A DNA stretch of 60,000 nucleotides, taken from the NCBI GenBank assembly GCA_950295325.1, contig OX485803.1:2110001-2170000 (forward strand), read 5' to 3'. Each line of letters opens with the position of its first letter. The stretch's first letter is position 1. The translations under genes were made by a program, and so were the position numbers. Under the pieces are notes generated by a model. The model was not told the origin of the DNA and did not search any database. It saw only the letters and a program-made list of their open reading frames with translations. Below are positions 11,150 to 21,139 of this stretch, one piece after another. Source of the DNA: Polytrichum commune. Taxonomy: Eukaryota; Streptophyta; Polytrichopsida; Polytrichales; Polytrichaceae.

Positions 11150-12247
11150 AACAGAAGCTTTATCTACTACACAATGTTCTACTAACTTCCTTCAGCACTT
11201 TCCAATACTCTTCAACACTCTTTTGCTAACTTCCTTCACTCTCACGCTCTAAAACCTTCCTCCGTATGTTTCTGTTTCTTTCGAAACTCTTCCTAACTTC
11301 TAAGATTGCACAAGGGCTATTCTATTGAAGAGCAAAAGAAAGGAGGGAAAAGAAGATGCAGAAGAAAGCAATGAACGCGGGAGAATGAAGGGTTAACCTA
11401 CACCAAGCCTGATTCGCCGCGGCGCTTTGCGAAAGCGGCACTTCAGGAGAGGCGGCGCTTCGAAGCGAGGCGCGGAGAGAGAGAGAGAGAGAAAGAAATG
11501 AGAAATGCGACGGTTGGGGTTTTGTTTACCTCGGGCATTGGCCCCCAACCGCATGAATAGGGTGCCCACAGGATTAGGGCACCCACGGAAACAGGGTTAC
11601 AGGGAACCCTAAAACCTAAATCATAACGCTTGACTCTAAACCCTTAGCGGGCCTACCTCTTTAAGAGTACATAGGCTATTTGCCTCATAGCATAGGTTGC
11701 ATTCTACAATATCAACTTTTTGTAAGTTGAAAACCTTTTGAGTTTGTAAGTTCCTCGCCAATTGCCTTCAAAACTAATTTTTAGTAGGTTAAAATCCTTC
11801 ATATCTTTTAATGTTGTAGGTTTTAAAATCAAAATTTGAGTACTAAGTGGGATCCTTGGCAGGAATTGAACCTGGCTAAGCCTTTCACCACGTTTGAAGG
11901 CCAAGGATTAACCAAGTCTTTTTTAAAGAGTTGATTATAAGTTATGAAAGGTTGCTAAAATTCAAATGAGTTCAAGGGTGAAAGTTCTCACCATGTTCTC
12001 ATTCAACCTCTACTCTTCCTGCAAGATATAGCCTAAAGATATGTACTTAGGCCAACTAATTTCCCAATTTGAAGAAGGATGAATGGCTAAAATCCTCTCT
12101 TTTAAAAAAAATTTAGGCAAAATTTCCTAAATGTTTTTTATCACATAGGTTGATATCCTATGTTTTTAAATTGTCCATAGGCTCTTTGTCCTACACTTCC
12201 AAAATTTTATAGGCTAAGTCACTAATTTTGTAGGCTGCATTTGTTTT
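11150..12247. other. E1 internal spacer without a supportable gene
   Basis: CT-rich sequence is followed by a short GC-rich patch (about 11405-11475), a GA microsatellite (about 11480-11500) and AT-rich sequence. At 11869-11920 there is a weak tRNA-like T-arm on the minus strand (GGTTCAATTCC), but no complete cloverleaf could be drawn. Confidence 0.45.
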
Positions 12248-12506
12248 AATCGGTATATTCATTAATTTGGGATTTTTTCGGCATTTTGAGAAAGTTACAA
12301 ATATAAGAACATGGATAAAATCGCACGTACATTGGAGAATGTTGTAAGATGCAAATACTTTGAAGCGGGTGTTCATATCAAGAACGCAATTAAGATCTCA
12401 TATGAAGATGGTTTAGGTAGGACGACCCAAACATTACACTATGTTGTTGTGGTCCATATATTAATTTGAGAGAAGAGAAAATCTCAAATTAGCGAATTTT
12501 AGGGTT
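12248..12506 (+). mobile_element. About 260-bp MITE-like derivative of E1 nested inside E1
   Basis: Bases 12251-12430 match the E1 left end (2829-2995), including ATTTTGAGA, GGAGAATGTTGTAAGATGC and TTTGAAGCGGGTGT. Bases 12452-12496 match the E1 right end (19711-19757), including CCATATATTAATTTGAGA and the AGAGAAA-TCTCAA hairpin. Left and right termini joined without coding sequence is the structure of an internally deleted, non-autonomous copy. The outermost bases have decayed and I could not assign a target duplication. It contains a half-degenerate palindrome (AGGACGACCCAAAC). Confidence 0.6.
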
Positions 12507-13210
12507 TAGGTTCTTTTGGACCCTGCTCTAAACCCTTATTAGTTTTTTCAAAAGAACTATGGAGTACCCTAAGGTGCTACATAAAATGTGTTATTCTACA
12601 AAACTAACCATTTATATAGCCAGCGCATTCTTACAACAAAACTTTATGCTAAACTAATACTTATCCCCTACTTACATGACACCATACCCTAAATTTTCCA
12701 AAATCATTGAAGGCATTGGTTTCTCTTTTGTTTGAGCATGTTAGAAAAACCATATAATTGCGTTATATTTAACGATGTAACCATTCACATTTAGTCTTTA
12801 CCAATGATGCCAACAATTCACACGATATTGAATGAAAAAAAAAAGATTACCCACACCCCCCAACATGTGGAACAATTTAGAATAATTGAGTGTGGAGCCT
12901 AATAAATGAATACCTTCCCCAACTGCATTTTGCAAGGGTTTTGAAAATGCGAACATGCTCAAGTTTTAAGTACATCCCTTAGATCGTGACTTTCACGAAT
13001 CACATAGTCGCCAATAAATCATGGTTCATGATATATTTAATATATAGATTGTGATATAAGAGTAAATGGGATAAGCACAACATCAAATGAAGCCATTCAA
13101 GCAATCATGTTGTTATTCCCTGTTCCTTCCATGTATATTAGATGATGGCGCAAGATAAAATAGATGTTGTTTGTATATGGGGGCATCAGTGAACCACAAC
13201 TACATTTGGT

Positions 13211-13238
13211 GTTTAGGGTTTAGGGTTTAGGGTTTAGG
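13211..13238 (+). repeat. Interstitial plant-type telomere repeats
   Basis: Nearly four TTTAGGG units in a row. A second short run is at about 13968-13987. TTTAGGG is the telomere unit of most land plants, so this supports the organism assignment. The context is internal to a transposon, not a chromosome end. Confidence 0.8.
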
Positions 13239-14306
13239 AGATAGGAGATAGGGTTATAACATATTAATCTATCCAATGTCAATGTATAACATTGTCTTAC
13301 TCGTGAGAAGAGTCTTATAGGAAGGTTATAGTGAAGACGATGTTGATTATGTTAATTTGTTATTTGAGACGTTTAAACGCGATATATTGATTGGTCGTGT
13401 GTTTATTCAAATAACATGAAATATTGTGGATGTTAATAGGGGCTAGGGGTCCAACTTTGGATGTTTCGCTCACTTTAGGGAATCACATATTAGTCGCTAA
13501 TAAACCATCGTTCATGATGTATTTAATATATGGAATGTCATGTAAAAGTAAATCGGAGAAGCACAACATCATGTTGTTATTCATTGTTCTCTCCACGTGT
13601 ATTAGATAATGGAGGAAGATATAACAAATATTGTTTGCATAATATGAAGAAGAGTCTAATCGGAAGGTCATAGTAAATACAATCTTGATCATGTTAATAT
13701 GTTATATGGGACGTTTAAACATGATATCCTAATTGGTTTTGTATTTAGTCAATGCGTATTTCATGTTGTGGATGTTATAAGGGTTTAGGGTCCAATCTTG
13801 GATGTTTTGCTCTCACACATTAGTAAACTTGAAGTGAACTTGAGGATGGATTCAAGTAACATTAAAAGATTGAACTAGAAAGGGACATTGGTAGTTAGTA
13901 TCCCCTTAACAACGTCCACATACGTTTGTCATTGCCACTCTTGCATGCGAGATAATAGAGCAAGGTTCTAGGGTTTAGGGTTTAGGGGGGACAAATAAAT
14001 AATTCTATTCATCATGACAATGGCCTCAAGCCTTGGAAACTCTCTCATAATTGCAGCCTCCAAATGGCCCAAACCCCACCTAAATAGGTTTACACTTGAA
14101 AGCATTGAATGGAGTTGTGTTTGGGTCTACATATTGGTTAAAATATACCTTGATAATACTTGAAAAAATTAATGTGGCCGCCACCCTTCCTCCCAATGGC
14201 GTATGTCATATCCACACAAAACAAAACAAATAGATTAAATAACATAGACTAAGTCATATGACGGCTGGGGTATCAGAGGGGCATTGATAGATGCACATTT
14301 CTCTAC

Positions 14307-14313
14307 TATAAAC
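14307..14313 (+). promoter_or_regulatory. TATA-like element upstream of the palindrome array and DUF7869 gene
   Basis: TATAAAC in an otherwise unremarkable context, followed by GC-richer sequence. Together with the analogous TATAAAT at 49449 in E2, it places the long palindrome array between a possible start site and the first coding exon. Sequence evidence alone is weak. Confidence 0.25.
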
Positions 14314-14644
14314 AGAAAACGGGGAATTATGTCAGGAGGTTTGAAATAACCTCTGCAAGAGAAGAAGGCGGGGAAGGCATCCAATGACTAAGTCTGGGAA
14401 GCGGAGGTGGATAGTACAAAAGGGGCGCACCCCCCAAAAGTCGGTCCTTTTTTTCTCTTCTCCCGTTGTCGAATTCGTAGAGAGAACTCTTAGTAGGAGC
14501 TGTACTTCAAGGTTCGTGCATGCTGCCGTTCATGAGCACTTATCCATAGCATGCAAGTTCATGAGCACCTATCCACAGCATGCAAGCCCACCGTGAACTT
14601 TGCAATGAGCTCAAATTCAACACACCACGCAATATCCGCCGCAT

Positions 14645-14662
14645 TATACGCCGGATTTTGTG
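14645..14662 (+). promoter_or_regulatory. 18-bp motif shared with E2, upstream of plus-strand genes
   Basis: TATACGCCGGATTTTGTG occurs here and identically at 47170-47187. In E2 it lies 63 bp before the first ATG of the ParB/methyltransferase gene; here it lies upstream of the DUF7869 gene. It could be a shared promoter element or a fragment of common ancestry. Confidence 0.4.
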
Positions 14663-14726
14663 GTGTACTTGGGCGAACCTTCACCTTTACACTAGTGTTG
14701 GCGGGTTTTGAGTCTGACCCTATGAG

Positions 14727-15970
14727 GTTTGGGTCGACCGACCCAAACCTGTCCACTAGTGTGTTAGGGTTTATGTCTGACCCTTAACAGGTTTGGGTCG
14801 GTCGACCCAAACCCCAACCCTAGTGTGTTAGGGTTTTTGTCTGACCCTTATCAGGTTTGGGTCGACCGACCCAAACCTGTCCACTAGTGTGTTAGGGTTC
14901 ATGTCTGACCTTTGTGAGGTTTGGGTCGGTCGACCCAAACCCCTACCCCAGTGTCTTAGGGTTTTTTTCCTGACCCTTATCTGGTTTGGGTCGACCGACC
15001 CAAACCACTACATGGTGTGGGTGGATGTACTCTTGTGAGGTTTGGGTCGGTCGACCCAAACCCCTACCCCAGTGTATTAGGGTTTTTTTTTCTGACCCTT
15101 GTCAGGTTTGGGTCGACCGACCCAAACCACTACCTGGTGTGGGTGGATGCACCCTTGTGAGGTTTGGGTCAGTCGACCCAAACCCCTACCCCAGTGTGTT
15201 AGGGTTTTTTCCTGACCCTTATCAGGTTTGGGTCGACCGACCCAAACCCCTACGTGGTGTGGGTGGATGTACCATTGTGAGGTTTGGATCGGTCGACCCA
15301 AACCCCTACCCCAGTGTGTTAGGGTTTTTTTTCTAACCCTTGTGAGGTTTGGGTCGACTGACCCAAACCACTACCTGGTATGGGTGGATGCACCCTTGTG
15401 AGGTTTGGGTCGGTCGACCCAAACCCCTGCCCCAGTGTGTTAGGATTTTTTCCTGACCCTTATCAGGTTTGGGTCGACCGACCCAAACCCCTACCTAGTG
15501 TGGGTGGATGTACCCTTGTGAGGTTTGGGTCGGTCGACCCAAACCCCTACCCCAGTGTGTTAGGGTCTTTTTTCTGACCCTTATCAGGTTTGGGTCGACC
15601 GACCCAAACCACTACCTGGTGTGGATGGATGTACCCTTGTGAGGTTTGGGTCGGTCGACCTAAACCCCTACCCCAGTGTGTTAGGGTCTTTTTTCTGACC
15701 CTTATGAGGTTTGGGTCGACCGACCCAAACCACTACCTGGTGTGGGTGGATGTACCCTTGTGAGGTTTGGGTCGGTCGACCCAAACCCCTACCCCAGTGT
15801 GTTGGGGTTTTTTCCTGACCCTTATCAGGTTTGGGTTGACCGACCCAAACCCCTACATGGTGTGGGTGGATGTACCCTTGTGAGGTTTGGGTCGGTCGAC
15901 TCAAACCCCTACCCCAGTATGTTAGGGGTTCAGTCCGACCCTTATGAGGTTTGGGCCGGTCGACCCAAAC
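14727..15970. repeat. Array of 21 palindromes in about 120-bp tandem units
   Basis: Twenty-one copies of the 22-bp palindrome, eight of them with one base change, sit in a tandem repeat. The links alternate between CCCTACCCCAGTGTGTTAGGG plus TGACCCTTAT and CACTACCTGGTGTGGGTGGATG plus ACCCTTGTGAG. The central dinucleotide alternates AC, GT, AC, GT through the array, so successive palindromes are in opposite orientation. Spacing starts at 64-65 bp and then alternates about 56 and 64 bp. The array ends 200 bp upstream of the first ATG of the DUF7869 gene and is probably in its leader or a 5' intron. Many of the open frames it generates are artefacts of its stop-free sequence. Confidence 0.93.
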
Positions 15971-16169
15971 CCGCACCAAAATAATTTCTGGAACTTGTTT
16001 TGGACTTGTACACAGTGTTGGGAGTTCACATTGTAGTTGTGTTGGAAATGTCTTCATCCTCGGTGTCCCCATTGATCATGGTGTCTTGCATTTTCCGATA
16101 TTTGATTCTTTTGGACCCTTACATTCTTTCCATGTGTGTTGAGGTTTCATGTGCATGTGTGTAGGCGCA

Positions 16170-19100
16170 ATGGAGGGAGTTGGTGGAAGAGGGGATTCCT
16201 TCTCTCACGACATGGGCAACACCCAATCTACGTCTGGGGATGAGCTAGACATTGTCGGGGAGGATAGTTTTGATGACAGTGCAGATGAAGGTGACTTGGG
16301 GAGTCCTTCGCCATCTGCCCTTTCTTGCCCCACTGTGGAATGTGCTGGGCTTTCACGAGCTTCATGGATGAATTTGGATGTAGTACTTGTTAATAACAGT
16401 GGAGTTGCTGTGGCGGAGGGTATTTGTCGTAACACATATCCACAAGATTGCATTGATGAAAACCCCCTTGGCACCGAGGACGTTGGAGTTGTTATATTGG
16501 AATCACTCGTACATTCCGAAGTGAATCCAACTCATAGGTTCTCGTTGCGAAGGTGGCCGTTGAGGAATGTGACAATTGATGGGGTTAATTTGCATGAGCA
16601 TCAGCGACGACACATCCAAATCCAAGAGGAGCTCCAAGCAAACATTCGGCCACGCAAAGGCCTACGGAAGTACGATACATTGGCACGTCCTATTCCGTCT
16701 GCAAATGAGTGTAAACGTCAAAGGTTGCTTTGTGAGGAGTCAATTAGAGAAGTTGCCACAATTGATTGTTGTGTACATCGTTGTTGCCAATTGTTCCCAA
16801 GGGATAAATTGAAGGCCATCCGCGAGGAAATGTGGCTTGGAGATTTCCGTCTAAGATCCACCAAAAAGCTTGATGTCCATAGGGCGATACATGTGAACGG
16901 AGCGGGTCGCAAGGTCATCACCTTTGAGAGCATAGACGTGTGTTGTACGGCATGGTACATCATTCACGGTGTGTCGAAAGCGGAATTTTATAGACAAGCC
17001 GCGTATTCCAAGGAAGGCCGCCGGTCCAGTCACCATGGGAATACGGGCTTAAAGAAACCAAGGGAAGCAACGAGACAAGCAACCGCCACTCTGGCAACCA
17101 TCATTGTCCCCCTTGCCGATGCAATGCCACACAAAACACGCACACTCGCAACCGGTGAAAAGGTTGTGGAGAAGGTTCTTCCTACAGGCACGAAATGGAA
17201 AGACATATTGTTGGACGTAAACGCAGTTGGCGAGAAGGCTGGGTTGGACCCTATTTCGTTGTCGAAACTGAGTGCAATAAAAAAATCTCACTTTAGCGAA
17301 TACATCACAAAAAGACGAGGCGACAAATTTGCGCGTTGTTCTAAATGCGAGAAGTTGAAACGCCTTCGAGATGCACACACGATGGGGACAGAGTCCTATA
17401 CCGCACATCAAATGAACTATTTCAAGCATGTGAACATGCAAGAGGCACACCGTAATGATTACTACACAAATAGAGCTTTGTCCATCTCTAGGCCTTTGGA
17501 GGTCCTTACAATCATCCATGACAAAATGGACCATGCCAAAACAGCCTCACCATGTTTGCAAATCGAATCAAAGCCACGGATGGCCTTTTTAAGCTTCTAG
17601 TATCGGTTACAGGTGATTTCGATAACAATTGCATTGCATTACCTAAACACAAATTTGTGCTTTAGGTTTGTACTTGGGGCCATAGATGTACACCATGTGA
17701 ATTTTTTGGTGTTATAGTTGAATATTAAACCATTGGGTTGGCTTTGCAGGGATGATTGCACATGGACATGGTGATGTCAAGTATACTCATTATGCTCTTG
17801 ATTTGTATCCGGCGGATTCAAACCACACGATAGGGTCATTTGCAAAACTTTTACGTGATTTGGAGAAACCGCCGTCCTATTCATCAAGATTGTTATTTGA
17901 AAACTCGGGATCAACACCTTTATATGAAGCGGTCTTGGATGGAAGAGATGTATGCGTGCACTCCTTGCCGGAACCACCAAGTGAAGATGTGATTGCCAAA
18001 AATTTGCCCCCAACTCTGCGTGTCCAATTGGACAATTGTGCGAAGGACAATAAAAGTAGATATGTTTTTGCATATTGGTCGTTGTTGGTTGCGAAAGGCA
18101 TTTTCAAGGAGGTTTTTGTGTCCTTTCTATTGGTAGGCCACACGCACGACGATATCGATGCATCTTTTGGGCGGTGGAGCATGACGTTGCGCGAGGAGGA
18201 TTTTCCAACAATCCCATTGTTGATGAAGTCGTACATGGATTTGGAGAACATTCCCATCATCCCCCATATGATCGAGGAGGTTCCCGACTTCAAGGCATTT
18301 ATAGAACCGTATATTCGAAGCGGAGCTCACCGATTGATCGGACATACGAAGGCACAACAATTTCGGTTCTACGTGCGTGACGATGGTGTCCCCGCCATGC
18401 AATACAAGTTGTTGTGCACGTCACAAGACTGGAGCCCGCCGGAGGGTCTCCTTGTATGGCGTGTTGATGGGGAGGGAAGGACGATGTTGCCTGACGGAGA
18501 GCCTAAGCCTTGCAAACCAATACCCATGAAGAATTTGGAGGACATTTGTAAAGGCATATCAGGCTTCATACAATATTGGGAGAGTTTGAGGGTAGTGGAT
18601 GTTGGTGGATCGTGTTGGCTTCGTTACGGAAGTTGGATACAATATTGGACACGTGTTCGTGGCGCTTTGGCAAACCTTCATCAAGATACACCCCTTACTT
18701 TAAGGCATGGGTTTTGGCCACAAACACGTGTCAATGTACAAGCTTCGGAGGCTAGTCTTTTGGGAAATGGAGAGGTTCGAGAGGAGTTTGATGTGGACGA
18801 CCATTACGTGGGGCCTGCTAGTAGTCGTCCGCCACCATCTTTCCGCATTGCAGTGGATTGTCATGAAGGTTATATGCTCATTTTGCGTCCTGGAGATGAG
18901 ACATATGCAAAGCCAGTGTGGGTGGCAAGAGCTTTGTCCAATCCAAATTTTGTAACTTCCAGCCCTCATTTTCGACAAATACAAGTAGAGTACTACCGAC
19001 CGACAGCACGGAATGAAGATGTTGTTCGGCATTATACAGGCTGGGATACAAACCAACATTTTCGGTGGAAGGTGGATTCTGAGCACGGTCCATCTTGGGT

Positions 19101-19236
19101 AGATACAGATTCCATATTCATAGCATGGAAACCACGGAAAAATCATAGTGGATCAGTGTCCATCCCTCAAAAATACATAACTTTTGCAAAAGACAACCTT
19201 GCTCAGATCGCAAAAGAAGCAACCCACGTTGAATGA
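16170..19236 (+). CDS. DUF7869-type protein, candidate transposase of E1 (two exons, one frameshift)
   Basis: Exon 1 runs 16170-17612 and exon 2 runs 17750-19236 (donor ACAG|GTGATT, acceptor TTTGCAG). The start is the ATG at 16170; an in-frame ATG at 16149 is possible, but a TGTGTAG acceptor-like site lies between them. The product would be about 975 residues. Conserved blocks of the family are IIHDKMDHAKT at the end of exon 1, LDNCAKDNK (exon 2 residue 94) and VGHTHDDID (residues 128-136). These three acidic blocks are spaced like the D, D and D/E of an RNase-H-like transposase. A Cys pair (CSKCEK) precedes them. One T is missing near 17559: the downstream frame (FANRIK, then LFKLLVS) continues correctly after a one-base shift. 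That is either a lesion or an assembly error. DUF7869 proteins are multicopy in several eukaryotes; the transposase role is inferred. Confidence 0.72.
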
Positions 19237-19740
19237 GAAGTTGGTAGGATTGTGTTAGCATGATTATAGTGTAATATGTAATTCGACAAATATATATTAC
19301 TCATATGTGTGCTCCTCAAACTTGGGGCAAAGTTTGGGTAGAGCTTGCGAATGCTATATTGTTTGGGGTTGGATGAATATCCATTTACTATATTTCAATA
19401 CAGTTGTGAAGTTCATTTTTTTTATTAAGTTTGGGACTAAATTTTCCAGTGAAGAAAAATGCATTTATTGCATGCACTTTGTATGTTGCAATGTCTATAT
19501 TTTATTGACCATGCTAATAATAGAAATCATTTTATATGTTTCTTGGGTGAAACTAGTTTGGAGTGCTCTACCCAAAGTGTTTTTGTTGATGAAGTTGGTG
19601 TTGAGTGCTCTACCATATGTGCTTATGTCCACACATAATAGATTTGGGATATTAGAACATATAATATATTTGAGATTGTTCGCAATATAGTTTCGGAACA
19701 CAGAATGTTGTTTGATCCATATATTAATTTGAGACTAGAG
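19237..19740. other. E1 right subterminal region
   Basis: AT-rich, with no gene. It contains a duplicated GAGTGCTCTACC motif (19561 and 19602). The last 60 bp before the inverted repeat contain a small hairpin (TTGAGACT, then AGTCTCAA) that also occurs in the nested copy at about 12466. Confidence 0.45.
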
Positions 19741-19768
19741 AAAGTCTCAATTTAACGAATATAGTGTT
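19741..19768 (-). repeat. E1 right terminal inverted repeat (28 bp)
   Basis: Exact inverted copy of 2817-2844, followed by the ATAA target duplication (19769-19772) and then by LINE coding sequence. Confidence 0.92.
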
Positions 19769-19772
19769 ATAA

Positions 19773-20715
19773 GGAACAAGCCTACAAAGACTTTTGAGCA
19801 AGCTATATGAGTTTCGCACTTCTTCTAGCCTTGAAGAAATTTTATTTAAGACTAAAATCATGATATTTAGCTGCAACAAAAGGAAATTAAACCAAGAGAC
19901 ATTTTACCTAGACAAGGACCGAATTGAGATCACCCATGAATACAAATTCCCTGAGATTGATTTTTATTCACATGGTTACTACTAAAAAAGAAAGAATCAC
20001 AAGTACGAAGGCCTTGATGGGAACTTCAAGGAAAGAAGTGGTAGTTGGAGTCACATGTTGGGAACTCAAATTCCATCTACTCAACGCTTTGGTGCTTCCT
20101 ACTTTCACGTATGGCACCAAAATTTGGGGAGGTGACTTGAAAAACTCTCATTGGAAAGTCTACGAGGAGGGCAAGAAGATGCATATGATGTCTCATGTCA
20201 AAGTGCGTCCTTCGACTACCTATCATATCTTACTGGTTGAATTCAAATAACTTCCCATGAAATTATACGCTTTCAAACTTACTATGGGCTTTCAACAATG
20301 GCTTGCCCACCTATCCCCCTCTTGGTTAGTCAATAAAACAACCTCACTCTCCCAACGCGTGGCCGAGGAAGAATTTAACACTTGGCACAAATCGACAACC
20401 ATGTGGAAGACATCATGGGTTTATTTCATTGGGAAACCCATGACAACCCAACACGTCATAAACAATATATGAAGGAGGTTTCTCTTGCCAAAGAGTGGAA
20501 CTCTTTCCATCTCTCTAGGAAGAAACTAGATTACCTCCACCTCAAGGATTTGCTTAAATACGACTGTGAGTTGTACTTGAAGCAACCATTGACTCCACCA
20601 CAACACAAGATCATTGTTGCCTACCACACCTCGAACCATAGACTTGCCATTCAAATTGGACGATGAACAACTATCCTTGTCTCTAGAGATACTAGACTAT
20701 GCCATTATTGCTCCT
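19773..20715 (+). mobile_element. LINE fragment, downstream half of the copy split by E1
   Basis: Resumes as TSLQRLLSKLYEF and continues through LVLPTFTYGTKIWGG and MHMMSHVKVR, then TLAHLSPSWLV-like and SRKKLDYLHLKDLLKYD blocks. These form the post-catalytic thumb region of a plant LINE reverse transcriptase. At least three frame changes (about 19985, 20250 and 20400) make it non-functional. It ends near RDTRLCHYCSY, without a poly-A tail that I can identify. Confidence 0.8.
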
Positions 20716-20732
20716 ATAAGCAAGTAGAAAAT

Positions 20733-20868
20733 GTAGTAAGTAGAGTAAGGGTAACCAACTAGTCATGTAGTAAGTAGAGTAAGGGTAACCAACTAGTCAT
20801 TTAGTAAGTAGAGTAAGGCTAACCAACTAGTTATTTAGTAAGTAGAGTAAGGGTAACCAACTAGTTAT
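20733..20868 (+). repeat. Four tandem 34-bp repeats
   Basis: The unit is GTAGTAAGTAGAGTAAGG plus GTAACCAACTAGTCAT. Copies start at 20733, 20767, 20801 and 20835, with one to three differences, and a partial fifth follows. It lies directly after the LINE fragment. Confidence 0.9.
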
Positions 20869-21139
20869 ATAATAAGTAGGCCTAGCCACTAGGCCCGACA
20901 CCACCCTAAATCCGGCCTCCCCAAAAAAGACATGAGGCCCACGGCCCCACCCCGCCTTGGTGGCAAGCACCACCCCCGCCCCCCACCCCACCGCCACCTA
21001 GGATCATTGAGGCCCTTGGATGGGCCTTGGTGGATCAACGGTCCGGATGCACCATGAAGAATCTCTTATATAGCGCCTCAGTGACACGGCAACCGAACCG
21101 GCAAAAAGGTGTGAATCTAGCCAAAAAAGGTGTGGAAAT

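Larger units (their letters stand above)
12507..14380. other. E1 internal AT-rich spacer
   Basis: No convincing gene. Two regions resemble each other: 13013-13200 and 13490-13650 share AATAAACCATSGTTCATGAT, TATTTAATATAT and GGAGAAGCACAACATCA, and a third related segment lies near 13680-13800. This indicates an old duplication of about 300-450 bp. Telomere-like units lie within. Confidence 0.4.
2817..19768. mobile_element. Large DNA transposon E1, 16,952 bp, inserted in a LINE
   Basis: The element begins AACACTATATTCG at 2817 and ends with the reverse complement at 19768. The terminal 28 bp at the two ends are perfect inverted copies. ATAA flanks both sides (2813-2816 and 19769-19772). Removing the element and one ATAA rejoins the two LINE halves in one reading frame, which supports these borders independently. 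Cargo on the minus strand is a ParB/methyltransferase-like gene, an FCP1-like phosphatase exon and two further exons; on the plus strand is a DUF7869-type gene. It also holds about 36 copies of the 22-bp palindrome and a nested 260-bp derivative of itself at about 12248-12506. The 4-bp duplication and the end sequence do not match a superfamily I can name with confidence. Confidence 0.88.

Noticed and set aside
11869-11920. tRNA gene on the minus strand
   Set aside because: Only a T-arm-like sequence and complementary ends are present; D and anticodon arms cannot be formed and the length is about 55 nt.
14727-15970. CRISPR-like array (regular repeats with spacers)
   Set aside because: The spacers are themselves near-identical tandem sequence, and the genome is eukaryotic.
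14986-16072. Long open frames on both strands rich in FGSVDPN, VWVDRPKP and GRSTQT repeats
   Set aside because: They are translations of the palindrome array, which has no stop in any frame; both strands give the same peptides. No protein is supported.
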